A DNA stretch of 64,000 nt from Gemmatimonadales bacterium (GTDB taxonomy: Bacteria > Gemmatimonadota > Glassbacteria > GWA2-58-10), in contig JAJRTS010000061.1 in the NCBI GenBank assembly GCA_024278175.1, positions 1 to 64,000 of the forward strand, read 5' to 3'. Shown here one piece after another: positions 8,912 to 17,966 of this stretch. Within the stretch, counting starts at the first letter, position 1. Every line of letters starts with the position of its first letter. The translations under genes and the position numbers were made by a program. The notes under the pieces are model-generated. The model made no database searches. It was not told where the DNA came from and was given only the letters and a program-made list of their open reading frames with translations.

Positions 8912-8951
8912 TGTAAAAGAAAAGCCCTCCAAAGTGGCAGCTTCGGAGGGC
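8912..8951 (-). terminator. Intrinsic terminator for the tRNA-Lys transcript
   Basis: An 11-bp stem (8924-8934 with 8941-8951, one mismatch) and six-base loop is followed, in the minus direction, by TTTTCTTTT. It sits 82 bases past the 3' end of the minus-strand tRNA gene. The hairpin could also mark the 3' end of the plus-strand propeller transcript. Confidence 0.7.
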
Positions 8952-9032
8952 CAACTGGGCGCAAACTGGGGGAACGAGGGCTGTGAGCGCCTGCTTTCTC
9001 CCCCTGAAAGTGCTGTAAGTGGTTGAAATATA

Positions 9033-9108
9033 TGGTGAGCCGTGCTGGGATCGAACCAGCGACCCGCTGCTTAAAAGGCAGCTGCTCTACCAACTGAGCT
9101 AACGGCCC
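9033..9108 (-). tRNA. tRNA-Lys (anticodon TTT)
   Basis: A 76-nt tRNA on the minus strand. The acceptor arms GGGCCGT and ACGGCTC pair with one G-T. The D arm contains TAGCTCAGTTGGTAGAGCA. The anticodon stem is GCTGC/GCAGC around the loop CTTTTAA, giving anticodon TTT. The T arm contains GGTTCGATCC. The CCA end is encoded (9033-9035). It has its own apparent promoter and terminator, so it is a separate transcription unit. Confidence 0.97.
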
Positions 9109-9149
9109 ACCGAAAAACGGTGTGAATCTCTTTATTTTTTGGAGCAGCG

Positions 9150-9178
9150 AATATAACCGCCAGCGCCTGTTAAGGCAA
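9150..9178 (-). promoter_or_regulatory. Probable promoter for tRNA-Lys
   Basis: Reading the minus strand: TTGCCT (9178-9173), a 17-base spacer and TATATT (9155-9150), about 40 bases before the 5' end of the tRNA. The spacing is ideal and the -10 box matches at 5 of 6 positions. It lies just past the purA stop codon. Confidence 0.55.
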
Positions 9179-9182
9179 CGCC

Positions 9183-10469
9183 TCAGAACCCGTAACCACG
9201 ATTTATTATCTCATCGCGCTGAACGCCCACACTCACGAACTGAATCGGGCAGTCCATGATTTCGCCCACACGCTCCAGATAGGCGCGGGCCCGGGGGGGA
9301 AGTTTATCGTACTCGGTGACCCCGTTGGTAGAGCTTTGCCAGCCCTGCATGGTTTCGTAAATCGGTTCGCAGCCCTCCAGCACGTCCGGGTCGTGAGGGA
9401 ACTCGGTCAACGTCCGCCCCTTGTAACTGTAGGCGTTGCAGATCTTGATCTCTTCCAGCGTATCGAGCACGTCCAGCTTGGTCACCACCAGCCCGGTCAA
9501 CCCGTTGATGCGCTGGCTGTAGCGGGTCACTACCGCGTCGAACCAGCCGCAGCGGCGCGGCCTGCCGGTGGTGGCACCGTATTCGGCGCCCAGCTCGCGA
9601 AGCCGCTCGCCGTCGGGGCCGGTCAACTCGGTGGGCAACGGTCCGTTACCCACGCGGGTGGTGTAGGCTTTCACCACGCCCAGCACGTTATCGATGGTCT
9701 TGGGGCCGATACCCAACCCGGCCAGCGCCCCGCCAATGCTGGTGTTGCTCGAGGTGACGAACGGGTAAGTGCCGTGGTCCACATCCAGCATCAGGCCCTG
9801 GGCGCCCTCGAGCAGAACGTTGCGCCCCTGGGCCAGTTGCTCGTGGATCAGCAGAGAAACGTCGGCCTCCATCTCCAGGAACTCATCGCGGTGTTCCAGC
9901 GCCTCGGCCACAATCTGGTCCACGTCGACCCGGGCCTTGCTGCCGATCGACTCCAGCGTTTTGTTCTTCAGTCCGACATTGGCTGCGATCTTTTCGCGTA
10001 GCTTGCCGGTATGCTTCAGATCCATCACCCGTACGCCGCAACGGCTGATTTTGTCTTCGTAGGCCGGGCCGATCCCGCGCCCCGTGGTGCCGATCTTACC
10101 CTTGCCGAGGGTGATCTCGCGTTCGCGGTCGAGTACCTTGTGGTAGTCGAGCAGAAGGTGCGCCTTGCCGCTGATTTTAATCCGTCCGGCGGTTGCGATC
10201 CCGCTGTCCTCGAGGCCGCGGCGTTCCTCGCTGAATCCACCCGGATCGATCACTACGCCGTTGCCGATCACGCAGGCCGGCTGCGGAAAAATGATCCCGC
10301 TGGGGATCTGGTGCAGGATGAACTGTGTCCCTTCAACCACCACCGTATGTCCGGCGTTGGCTCCGCCCTGAAAACGGGCGACAAGGTCGGCCTTGCTGGC
10401 CAGGTAGTCGACGATCTTACCCTTGCCTTCATCTCCCCACTGGGAACCGATCACAACTAGAGAGGGCAC
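9183..10469 (-). CDS. purA: Adenylosuccinate synthetase
   Basis: A 428-residue enzyme joining IMP and aspartate, with GTP, to form adenylosuccinate: the first committed step from IMP to AMP, in the cytosol. The N-terminal GSQWGDEGKGK P-loop, GGANAGHTV, GTTGRGIGPAYEDK, the LLEGAQG segment and TTGRPRRCGWFD are all intact. Length is normal for the family. The start is GTG with GGAG five bases upstream. It is the last gene of a minus-strand run (DUF1015, serA, NIF3-like, purA), with a 128-base gap before it that holds nothing obvious. Confidence 0.97.
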   Translation of the reverse strand: MPSLVVIGSQWGDEGKGKIVDYLASKADLVARFQGGANAGHTVVVEGTQFILHQIPSGIIFPQPACVIGNGVVIDPGGFSEERRGLEDSGIATAGRIKISGKAHLLLDYHKVLDREREITLGKGKIGTTGRGIGPAYEDKISRCGVRVMDLKHTGKLREKIAANVGLKNKTLESIGSKARVDVDQIVAEALEHRDEFLEMEADVSLLIHEQLAQGRNVLLEGAQGLMLDVDHGTYPFVTSSNTSIGGALAGLGIGPKTIDNVLGVVKAYTTRVGNGPLPTELTGPDGERLRELGAEYGATTGRPRRCGWFDAVVTRYSQRINGLTGLVVTKLDVLDTLEEIKICNAYSYKGRTLTEFPHDPDVLEGCEPIYETMQGWQSSTNGVTEYDKLPPRARAYLERVGEIMDCPIQFVSVGVQRDEIINRGYGF

Positions 10470-10597
10470 TGTAACTCCGGATTATTTGAGAATTCAGTAG
10501 AATGATTAACGCGGAAATAACAAGAGGAAATGTGAATGCGAACGTATCAAAATAGCTGCGAGATAGCGGAGTGTCAAGCATGCAGGCTTTTCGCCGC

Positions 10598-11362
10598 TCA
10601 CAGCCCAGTCGGCGCGGGGATCAGTTCGCACTCCAGGCCGAATTTGCCGGCCAGGTGCTCTCCCAGGGCCGTAAGGCCCGGCACCTCGGAGCAGTAATGT
10701 CCGGCGAATATCACGTTTACCCCGCACTCACGGGCGAAATGATAAACCGTGTGGTTCTGCTCGCCGGTGATGAACGTGTCGATCCGCCGGCTTAACGGCT
10801 CGTCCAGCAATTTGTTGCCGTCACCGGCCACTATCCCGATCCTGCGCACCTGGGAGGGGCCGAAAGTCAGCACGTGGCAGTCGGTATTTAGCAGTTCGTC
10901 CAGACGGCGCACAAAATATTCCAGCCCTTCGGGTTCGACACTCTCGGCCAGCGTGCCCAGGGGCATCCCCGATGCGTGGACCAGCGTGCCCTTGTCCCGC
11001 AGGCCCAGCATCTGTGCGATCCGCGCGTTGTGGCCGAGCTGGGGATGGAAATCCAGCGGAAGATGGGCGGCGTAGAGCGAGATGCCCGCCTCCAGCAGCG
11101 TTTTCACCCGCCGGTGATGGCTGCCGGTGATCGCCAGCGCCTCGCCCCAGAACAGGCCGTGATGGACGATCAGCATTTCCCGTCCCAGCGTGGCGCAGCG
11201 CTCGAATGTCTCGCTGCAGCCGTCCACGGCCAGCGCCACTTTTCCCACCCGCTCGACTCCCTCCACTTGCAGGCCGTTGAGCGATTTGTCCACTCCCGCC
11301 CAGTTTTCCAGTTCCAGCAGGTCGTCCAGATATGCGGCCAGCTCGTCTCTGGCTACCGACAT
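10598..11362 (-). CDS. NIF3-like dinuclear metal-binding protein (DUF34 family)
   Basis: A 254-residue member of the NIF3/YbgI family, whose structures form toroidal hexamers with two metal ions per subunit. The precise reaction is unsettled; some members are linked to GTP cyclohydrolase-like or cofactor-repair roles. Visible hallmarks are NGLQVEG near residue 29, the metal-binding IVHHGLFWG (H67/H68 region), AAHLPLD, and the C-terminal GEQNHTVYHFARE and GHYCSE motifs. The ATG at 11362 has GGAG five bases upstream. It starts 20 bases after the serA stop, so the two are probably co-transcribed. Confidence 0.92.
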   Translation of the reverse strand: MSVARDELAAYLDDLLELENWAGVDKSLNGLQVEGVERVGKVALAVDGCSETFERCATLGREMLIVHHGLFWGEALAITGSHHRRVKTLLEAGISLYAAHLPLDFHPQLGHNARIAQMLGLRDKGTLVHASGMPLGTLAESVEPEGLEYFVRRLDELLNTDCHVLTFGPSQVRRIGIVAGDGNKLLDEPLSRRIDTFITGEQNHTVYHFARECGVNVIFAGHYCSEVPGLTALGEHLAGKFGLECELIPAPTGL

Positions 11363-11382
11363 AGTGACTCCATTTGCAGGAG

Positions 11383-12960
11383 TTAATTGATAAGAAGGCG
11401 CTTGACCAGCTGCATCCCCTTCACCCGGCGGATTTTCTCCACGGTCTCATCGGAGGCGGCCGTGTCGGTGCTCACCAGCGAGAGCGTGTTTTTGTGGGTA
11501 TCCTCACGCCCCAGCCGGTACTCGGCGATATTCACCCCGGCATCGCCCAGGATACTGCCCACCTGGCCGATCACCCCCGGCACGTCCTGGTTCTTAAGGG
11601 CCAGGATGTTGCCGCGCGGGTTCACCTCCAGATAGAACTCGTTGATCTTTACGATCCTCGGCAGCTCGTTACCGAACACCGAGCCCTCCACCAGACAGGT
11701 TTCTTTCTGGGTGGTAACCGACACACTGACCAGGTTGGTGTAGTCATCGCTTTCACTAAGGGTGCTCTCCACCTTGATTCCGCGGCTTTTGGCCAGCCAG
11801 GGAGCGTTGACAAAATTGACATTGCCGCCGGTGGCCGGGGTGAGAATGCCCTTGAGCACGGCCAGCTTGAGCGGCTCCACGGCGTCGCGGCACTCACCGG
11901 CCAGGGAGATAGTCACTTTCTCGATAGCCCCGTCGGCGAACTGCGCCGCGAACACGCCTATCCGCTCGGTGAGCTCGATAAAATGGCCGAACTTCTCCAG
12001 CGCACCCGTGTCGGAGAGCGGGAGGTTGACCGCGTTGTCGAAGGCGCCGTCTCTGAGCGCGGCCACGATCTGACGGGCGATCTGCACGCCCACGTTGATC
12101 TGTGCCTCGCGGGTGGACGCTCCCAGGTGGGGGGTGGACAGCACCCGCTCGTGCTCCACCAGTTCACGGCACTCGGGCGGTTCCTTGGCGTAGACGTCCA
12201 GCGCGGCCCCGGCAAGCGTGCCCTCGCCCAGGGCGGCCAGCAGCGCGGTCTCATCCACCAGCGCACCGCGCGCGCAGTTGACCAGCAGGGCGCCCGTTTT
12301 CATTTTAGCCAGCCGCCCGGCGTTGACCATCCCCCTGGTTTCATCCGTGGCCGGCACGTGCAGGGTTACAACGTCCGCGCGCCCGAACAGGACATCGAGT
12401 TCCACCAGTTCGATTTCATTCTCCGCGGCCCGCTCGACCGGGTAGTAGGGGTCGAATGCGATAATTTTCATCTTCAGCGCCTGGGCCACCCGCGCCACGT
12501 GCGAGCCGATCCGCCCCAGCCCGACCACGCCCAGGGTTTTGCCCTTGAGTTCCACGCCCACGTAGAGCGCACGGTCCCAGCGACCTTCCTTAAGAGATTT
12601 GTCCGCCGGGGCGACATTGCGCGCAAGGGCCAGGATCAGCCCCACCGTGTGCTCCGCCGCTGCGATCGTGTTGCCGTCGGGCGTATTCATCACCACGATC
12701 CCCTTCTCGGTGGCGGCGTCCAGATCGACATTGTCCACGCCCACGCCGGCCCGCCCGATGGCACGCAGCTTGTCGGCGGCCTCGATCACCTTGCGGGTCA
12801 CTTTCGCGCCGCTGCGGATCACCAGGGCATCGGCCCCGGCCACCGCCGCGGCCAGTTCGTCCTCGTTCAGTCCGGTCCTGACTTCCACCTCCATACCCTC
12901 GGCCTGCTCCAGCACCGCAAGGCCCTCGGCGGAGACCTTGTCCGCAACCAGGATTTTCAT
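11383..12960 (-). CDS. serA: D-3-phosphoglycerate dehydrogenase (long, ACT-containing)
   Basis: A 525-residue enzyme oxidising 3-phosphoglycerate with NAD+, the first step of serine synthesis. The NAD-binding motif [14 protein letters not shown] lies near residues 145-160. [10 protein letters not shown] and the catalytic-His segment HLGAST follow. The last ~200 residues carry the extra substrate-binding-like domain and an ACT domain ([20 protein letters not shown]), the usual site of serine feedback. The ATG at 12960 has GGAG five bases upstream and is preferred to the start eight codons earlier. It sits 25 bases after the DUF1015 gene; from memory, serA and DUF1015 genes are often neighbours. 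Confidence 0.97.
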   Translation of the reverse strand: MKILVADKVSAEGLAVLEQAEGMEVEVRTGLNEDELAAAVAGADALVIRSGAKVTRKVIEAADKLRAIGRAGVGVDNVDLDAATEKGIVVMNTPDGNTIAAAEHTVGLILALARNVAPADKSLKEGRWDRALYVGVELKGKTLGVVGLGRIGSHVARVAQALKMKIIAFDPYYPVERAAENEIELVELDVLFGRADVVTLHVPATDETRGMVNAGRLAKMKTGALLVNCARGALVDETALLAALGEGTLAGAALDVYAKEPPECRELVEHERVLSTPHLGASTREAQINVGVQIARQIVAALRDGAFDNAVNLPLSDTGALEKFGHFIELTERIGVFAAQFADGAIEKVTISLAGECRDAVEPLKLAVLKGILTPATGGNVNFVNAPWLAKSRGIKVESTLSESDDYTNLVSVSVTTQKETCLVEGSVFGNELPRIVKINEFYLEVNPRGNILALKNQDVPGVIGQVGSILGDAGVNIAEYRLGREDTHKNTLSLVSTDTAASDETVEKIRRVKGMQLVKRLLIN

Positions 12961-12985
12961 CTTCGCTCCAGTTTTAACTTTCATG

Positions 12986-14317
12986 TTAGCCCAGGTTGAG
13001 CTTGTTAATCACCATGCCGGTGAGCATCTTGGGATAAAAATCGGTGGATTTCTGGGGCATGAACTCCCCGTTGTCCGCGATGTCCAGCACCTCGCTTACG
13101 CCGGTGGGGTTGAGGAAAAACGCCGCCTGATGTTTGCCGTCCGTGCCCGTGACCAGCTCCAGGGCTTCGGCCGGGTCGCGAAGGTACGAGACGTTGCGCT
13201 GGTGCTCCAGGTCCTGCGGGCTGATCTCCAGGCGGTCCTCCAGGATCAGCTTGTGCAGTACGTTTACATCCAGGCGTTTCCACCTGCCGCTGCCCGGCCC
13301 GGCGATCAGTTGTTCCGGATCGGCCGTGTCCTTGAGCGACAACTCCATCAACTGGCCGTGCCCGTGGGCGGCCAGCACCAGCTTGTTGCCTTCGGCGGTT
13401 GATATTTTCTCCAGCGCGGCGCTCAGGTTTTTTGCAGTGGGCGCGCCCACTCCAGCTATCTCGAAATCCTTCGCCAGCTTATCCAGCAGGCCAGCCACCG
13501 AGAAATTCTCCAGGCCGAACAGCACCCGGTGGGTGGGCAGCACGCTCAGGCCCGGGTCGTGGGCGCTCACAAAGCTCATCATCGCCCTGTCGATCGCTTC
13601 ATTGCCGATAATCGGCACACCGGCGGCGGCCTGCTCACGGAAGTAGGTGCGGGCGGTCTCGTAGCGATGGTGGCCGTCGGCGATATAGAGGTTGCGGCCG
13701 GCCATCAGTTTTTGCACTTCGGCAATCTGCCGCGGGTCGTCCACGCGCCACATACGATGCACTATCTCCTCGCCCTCGGTAACCTCGATCATCGGCCCGG
13801 CCTGCCCGGTGGTGCGCTCCAGCACGGCGTTGACCGTTCCTTGCGGGTCAGGGTAGAGCATGAACAACTGGCCGAACTGGCTGGCCGTGGCCCGGGTCAG
13901 TTCCAGGCGGTCCGCCTTGGGTCCGCTGTGGGTTTTCTCATGGGGGCGGATAACGCCGTCGGCGTAGTCGTGCAGCTTGCCCAGGGCCACGAAACCCTTG
14001 CGGGTACGTAGCTCGCCGCTGCCCGGCACCTTGTATGTCTGATGGTAGGGGTAGATACACGGCTTGTCGTTGCGCACCAGAATACCCTGCTCCAGCCACT
14101 GGTTGTACGTTTTCGCCACCTCGGCGAAATGCCCCTTGAGCCCGGTCCCTTCGGGAGCCGCGCAGATCAGGCGGGCAATGGAGTAGGCGCTTTGCGCAAG
14201 ATACTTTTCACGCAGGCCGGCGGAAATCTTGTCATAGGGCTGGGTCACCAGCTTGTCGAACGGACCTGCTTTGGCCGGGTCGAAACAGACCCCGCGAAAC
14301 GGAAATATTTCTGCCAT
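12986..14317 (-). CDS. DUF1015 family protein
   Basis: A 443-residue protein of the DUF1015 family, function not established. The diagnostic segment [12 protein letters not shown] is intact, along with the N-terminal [25 protein letters not shown] and [19 protein letters not shown]. The ATG at 14317 is chosen because the family begins in this way (AEIFPFRG). The frame is open for 61 further codons upstream, but that sequence is AT-rich and unlike the family. It is the first gene of the minus-strand run with serA. A TATAAT at about 14400 (minus strand) may be a -10 box, but no good -35 accompanies it. Confidence 0.9.
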   Translation of the reverse strand: MAEIFPFRGVCFDPAKAGPFDKLVTQPYDKISAGLREKYLAQSAYSIARLICAAPEGTGLKGHFAEVAKTYNQWLEQGILVRNDKPCIYPYHQTYKVPGSGELRTRKGFVALGKLHDYADGVIRPHEKTHSGPKADRLELTRATASQFGQLFMLYPDPQGTVNAVLERTTGQAGPMIEVTEGEEIVHRMWRVDDPRQIAEVQKLMAGRNLYIADGHHRYETARTYFREQAAAGVPIIGNEAIDRAMMSFVSAHDPGLSVLPTHRVLFGLENFSVAGLLDKLAKDFEIAGVGAPTAKNLSAALEKISTAEGNKLVLAAHGHGQLMELSLKDTADPEQLIAGPGSGRWKRLDVNVLHKLILEDRLEISPQDLEHQRNVSYLRDPAEALELVTGTDGKHQAAFFLNPTGVSEVLDIADNGEFMPQKSTDFYPKMLTGMVINKLNLG

Positions 14318-14605
14318 CGGATACTTGCCCCGGTGTTGATAATAAAAATTGGTATTCTTACGAAATAGATGCGGAAGAAGAGTTTTTATGTACGTTTTAA
14401 TTATAATAAAAGAGCTGATATGCCGAAAGAGTTTTGACCCCTTCACAGCTGGATTTTGAGGATAAACCTCTAACGTTTCAGCATCTTTTTGTTGTATCAA
14501 AACTGAAGCAACACTTCCGCAACGGCGGTCTGGTAAAAATATTCGCGGTGCGGCGGGGAAGTTTTATATTACTGTGGATACCCTTACAAACGGTGTGGGA
14601 GAGAA

Positions 14606-17557
14606 ATGTCCGGAGGCAGAAAAAGCAGGCGCGGGCCGCCAGTTGGGATTAACGCGGCCGCGCTGGTGGAGTGGCTGGGGAGGCAGGAGCGCTACGCCGC
14701 CTCGCTGGTGCATCATCACTACATTCCCGCTCTCGAGCCGGTGTACGGCAAGCTTACGCCTCCGCTGCCGGAAACCCTGGCCCGGGCGCTGAAAAACTCC
14801 GGTGTGCAAAAGCTGTACAGCCATCAGGCGGAGGCGATCGATGCCGTGCGCTGTGGGGAAAACGTGGTTGTATCCACACCCACGGCCAGCGGCAAAACGT
14901 TGATCTACAACCTGCCGGTGCTGGAATCGTGCCTCCGTGAACCGGATACACGGGCGTTGTACCTGTTTCCGCTCAAAGCGTTGGAGCAGGATCAGCAGCG
15001 CAAGATCGAAGAGCTGTCATCTACGCTGGGGGTAAGCGTTACCAGCGCAATCTACGACGGGGACACCACCGCCTATCGCCGCCGCAAAATCCTGGCCGAC
15101 CCGCCCAATATTATCCTGACCAACCCGGACATGCTGCACCTCAGTGTGCTGGGCTACCATCAGAAATGGGAGCGGTTTTTCCGCGGCCTGCGTTACGTGG
15201 TTGTCGATGAGCTCCATACCTACAAGGGTATTTTCGGTGCGCATTTCTGTGCTGTCGTGGCCCGGCTGCGCAGAGTCGCGGCCCACTACGGCGCCGATCC
15301 GCTGTTTATTGCCTCCAGCGCCACGGTGGCTAATCCCGGCCAGTTCGCCCGGAAGCTGTTCGGAGCGCCTTTCCGGGTGGTGGACAGCAGCGGCGCGCCC
15401 TCGGCCGGGCGGCATTTTGTTTTTATCAATCCCCAGGAGATCCGGCCCGCCACCATGGCCGCGCGGCTGATGAGCGATGTTATCGGCGCGGGGCTTAAGA
15501 CTATCGCGTTCACCAAGAGCAGGCGCAGCACGGAGCTGATCCATAGCTGGCTGGTGGGCTCACGGCGCGCTCTGGCCGGACGGGTGAGCAGTTACCGCTC
15601 CGGCTACCTGCCCGAGGAGCGAAGGCGGATCGAGCAGGACCTGGCCGGCGATGTGCTCGACGGTGTGATCAGCACCAGCGCCCTGGAGATGGGGATCGAT
15701 ATCGGCGGGCTGGACGCTTGCCTGCTGGTGGGGTACCCCGGCACCGTGACCCAGACCTGGCAGCGTGGGGGACGGGTGGGTCGTGGGAGCCGCGAGAGCG
15801 TGGTGCTGCTGATCGCCCAGGCCGATGCGCTCGATCAGTTTTTCATGCGCCACCCGGATAATTTTTTCTCCCGTGGCTACGAGCGGGCGCTGGTGGACCC
15901 GGAGAACCCGTATATCCTGGCGGATCACCTGGAATGCGCCGCCGCGGAGATCCCGCTGGAGAGGGCCGAGTTGGAGCAGTTCGCCCAGGGCTGGGCTAAA
16001 GCCACGGCAAAATTGCTGGAGCGGGGCCGGCTGGTGGAGCGCCCGGCCGACGGCCGGGTGTTCAGCGCGGCCCGCTACCCTCATCGGCAGGTGTCGCTAC
16101 GTCAGGCGGGGGAGAGCTATACGATCCTCGACGCCGGGGCCGACCCGCCGCGGAGAATCGGCTCGGTGGGCGGCGGGCGGGTGCTGGCCGAGTGCCATCC
16201 CGGCGCAATCTACCTTCACCGCGCCCGCCAGTACCGGGTGTCGCGCCTGGACATGGAAAAGCGCAACGTCTACGTGGAGCGTTGCAGGGACCCGTACTAT
16301 ACGATGATCAACGCGGAGAAGGACACGGAGATCCTGGAAGTGCTCTCCAGCCGTCCCGAGGGAAATTTCCTGGTCCGCTACGGGCGGCTGAAAGTCACCG
16401 AGCGGATCAAGGGCTTCCAGAAACGCGGTATTTCCGGCGGTGAACTGCTCAGCACCCATCCGCTCGAACTGCCGCCGCAAGTGTTTGAGACCACCGGCTT
16501 CTGGATCGAGATTCCCGCCGGGGTGAGCAGGGGAGTTACGGCCGACGGCGGGCATTTCATGGGCGGCATCCACGCGGTGGAGCACGCCTCGATAGCCATC
16601 TTCGGGCTGTTCGTCCTCTGCGACCGCAACGATATAGGCGGGATCTGTTTCACCGAGCATCCCCAGGTGGGCGGCCCGGCGATTTTCATCTACGACGGTT
16701 ATCCGGGGGGAGTGGGGATCGCCCATGGGGGCTACGGCCGGATCGGCGAGCTGCTAGATGCGGCCCGCCGGCTGATCGGCGAGTGCGACTGCGAGTCGGG
16801 CTGCCCCTCGTGTATTCATTCGCCCAAGTGCGGCAGCGGCAACAAACCGCTCGACAAGCAGGCTGCCGTTGCGGTGCTGGAAATGCTGCTGGGGATCAGG
16901 AATTTGCCCGTGGACGACGAGGCTGAAAGCGAAAAGCCAGTTGACGAACAGCCCCCGGAGCGTGAGGATGAGCCGCCCCCTGAGCGTCTTTTCCCTAAAG
17001 GGAAGAAAATATACGTTTTCGACCTGGAAACCCAGCGCTCGGCCGAGGAAGTGGGCGGATGGCGCAACAAGCACCTGATGCGTGTAAGTTGCGCCGTGCT
17101 TCAGGACGCCGCCACGGGCGAGTTGCTCTCGTTTACCGAGAATGACGTGGACAGGCTGCTGGAGCTGCTGTCAGAGGCCGATCTGGTGGTCGGGTTCAAC
17201 GTGGTCGATTTCGACTACAACGTGCTGCGCGCCTACAGCGCCCGCGAGCTAACGAAAATCAAAACATTCGACATCCTGGCCGACATCCACGGGCGCCTGG
17301 GCCGCCGGATATCCCTGGGAGCGTTGGCAAGTGCGACTCTGGGAGAGCCGAAAAGCGCCGACGGCCTGCAGGCGATCCGGTGGTACCGCGACGGACAACT
17401 GGAAAAGGTGATTGACTACTGCGGTCAAGACGTTATACTTACCGGGCGGTTATTCGAGTTCGGTTTGCGCAACGGCTACCTGCTTTACGAACATCGTGAA
17501 GCAGGCCTCGTCCGTTTGAAGGTGGATTGGGAGCTAAACGACATTCTTAGAGCGTAA
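14606..17557 (+). CDS. DEAD-like helicase (MrfA/YprA type, DUF1998) fused to YprB-like 3'-5' exonuclease
   Basis: A 983-residue protein with two parts. Residues ~60-470 form an SF2 helicase: Walker A STPTASGKT (90-98), DELH (201-204), SSAT, and the C-terminal helicase lobe with GYPGTVTQTWQRGGRVGR. Residues ~620-770 match the DUF1998 region, with a cysteine cluster CDCESGCPSCIHSPKC that probably binds zinc. After an acidic, proline-rich linker (~765-795), residues ~798-975 look like a DEDDy RNase-H-fold exonuclease: DLET, VGFNVVDFDYNVL and YCGQDV. In Bacillus the separate proteins MrfA and MrfB act together in repair of mitomycin damage. Here the pair is one chain. GGAG stands just before the ATG. 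Confidence 0.9.
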   Translation: MSGGRKSRRGPPVGINAAALVEWLGRQERYAASLVHHHYIPALEPVYGKLTPPLPETLARALKNSGVQKLYSHQAEAIDAVRCGENVVVSTPTASGKTLIYNLPVLESCLREPDTRALYLFPLKALEQDQQRKIEELSSTLGVSVTSAIYDGDTTAYRRRKILADPPNIILTNPDMLHLSVLGYHQKWERFFRGLRYVVVDELHTYKGIFGAHFCAVVARLRRVAAHYGADPLFIASSATVANPGQFARKLFGAPFRVVDSSGAPSAGRHFVFINPQEIRPATMAARLMSDVIGAGLKTIAFTKSRRSTELIHSWLVGSRRALAGRVSSYRSGYLPEERRRIEQDLAGDVLDGVISTSALEMGIDIGGLDACLLVGYPGTVTQTWQRGGRVGRGSRESVVLLIAQADALDQFFMRHPDNFFSRGYERALVDPENPYILADHLECAAAEIPLERAELEQFAQGWAKATAKLLERGRLVERPADGRVFSAARYPHRQVSLRQAGESYTILDAGADPPRRIGSVGGGRVLAECHPGAIYLHRARQYRVSRLDMEKRNVYVERCRDPYYTMINAEKDTEILEVLSSRPEGNFLVRYGRLKVTERIKGFQKRGISGGELLSTHPLELPPQVFETTGFWIEIPAGVSRGVTADGGHFMGGIHAVEHASIAIFGLFVLCDRNDIGGICFTEHPQVGGPAIFIYDGYPGGVGIAHGGYGRIGELLDAARRLIGECDCESGCPSCIHSPKCGSGNKPLDKQAAVAVLEMLLGIRNLPVDDEAESEKPVDEQPPEREDEPPPERLFPKGKKIYVFDLETQRSAEEVGGWRNKHLMRVSCAVLQDAATGELLSFTENDVDRLLELLSEADLVVGFNVVDFDYNVLRAYSARELTKIKTFDILADIHGRLGRRISLGALASATLGEPKSADGLQAIRWYRDGQLEKVIDYCGQDVILTGRLFEFGLRNGYLLYEHREAGLVRLKVDWELNDILRA

Positions 17558-17966
17558 CGGTTGATTTTCCCTTCCCCATCATCTTCTTCCCGCGGCTGTG
17601 TATTATGCGAACCAGGGCGATACGGTCAACCTGATTCAGCCCGCAGAAAATGCCGCGGGTTGAATGGCGGGCCGGTTTTAGCGTGGAAATTTCTGGATTT
17701 TCGCATCGTTTCCTGGTTTTTGCGCAGAATCAGCATCGTTTACGCGGTGTTTAATCACGGAATGCAACATATTTGCTATTATTAGGTTAAATCTGCAGGA
17801 AATCGGTACATTGAGATTATCACTACTTGACATAGTAATTGATTAGTGTCAGAATTAAAAAGTGTGTAAATCGGGTTCAACCCCTTAATAAAGTGCCTGA
17901 TAGCGGTTTGAACAATTAAACCGTTAACCTGTTATTGCCCTTAAAGCAGGTAAAGAGCGAAACTTT
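17558..17966. other. 409-base intergenic region with a possible promoter
   Basis: No convincing gene. A 74-codon frame at 17561-17785 lacks an RBS and any domain. The AT-rich right half contains TTGACA (17827-17832), a 17-base spacer and CAGAAT (17850-17855), a plausible promoter for the HD-domain gene at 17967. Nothing else is visible. Confidence 0.45.

Noticed and set aside
9033-9108. tRNA-Lys as an integration site for a genomic island
   Set aside because: No integrase is adjacent and no direct repeat of the tRNA 3' end is seen nearby. XerD at 50.9 kb is a housekeeping enzyme.
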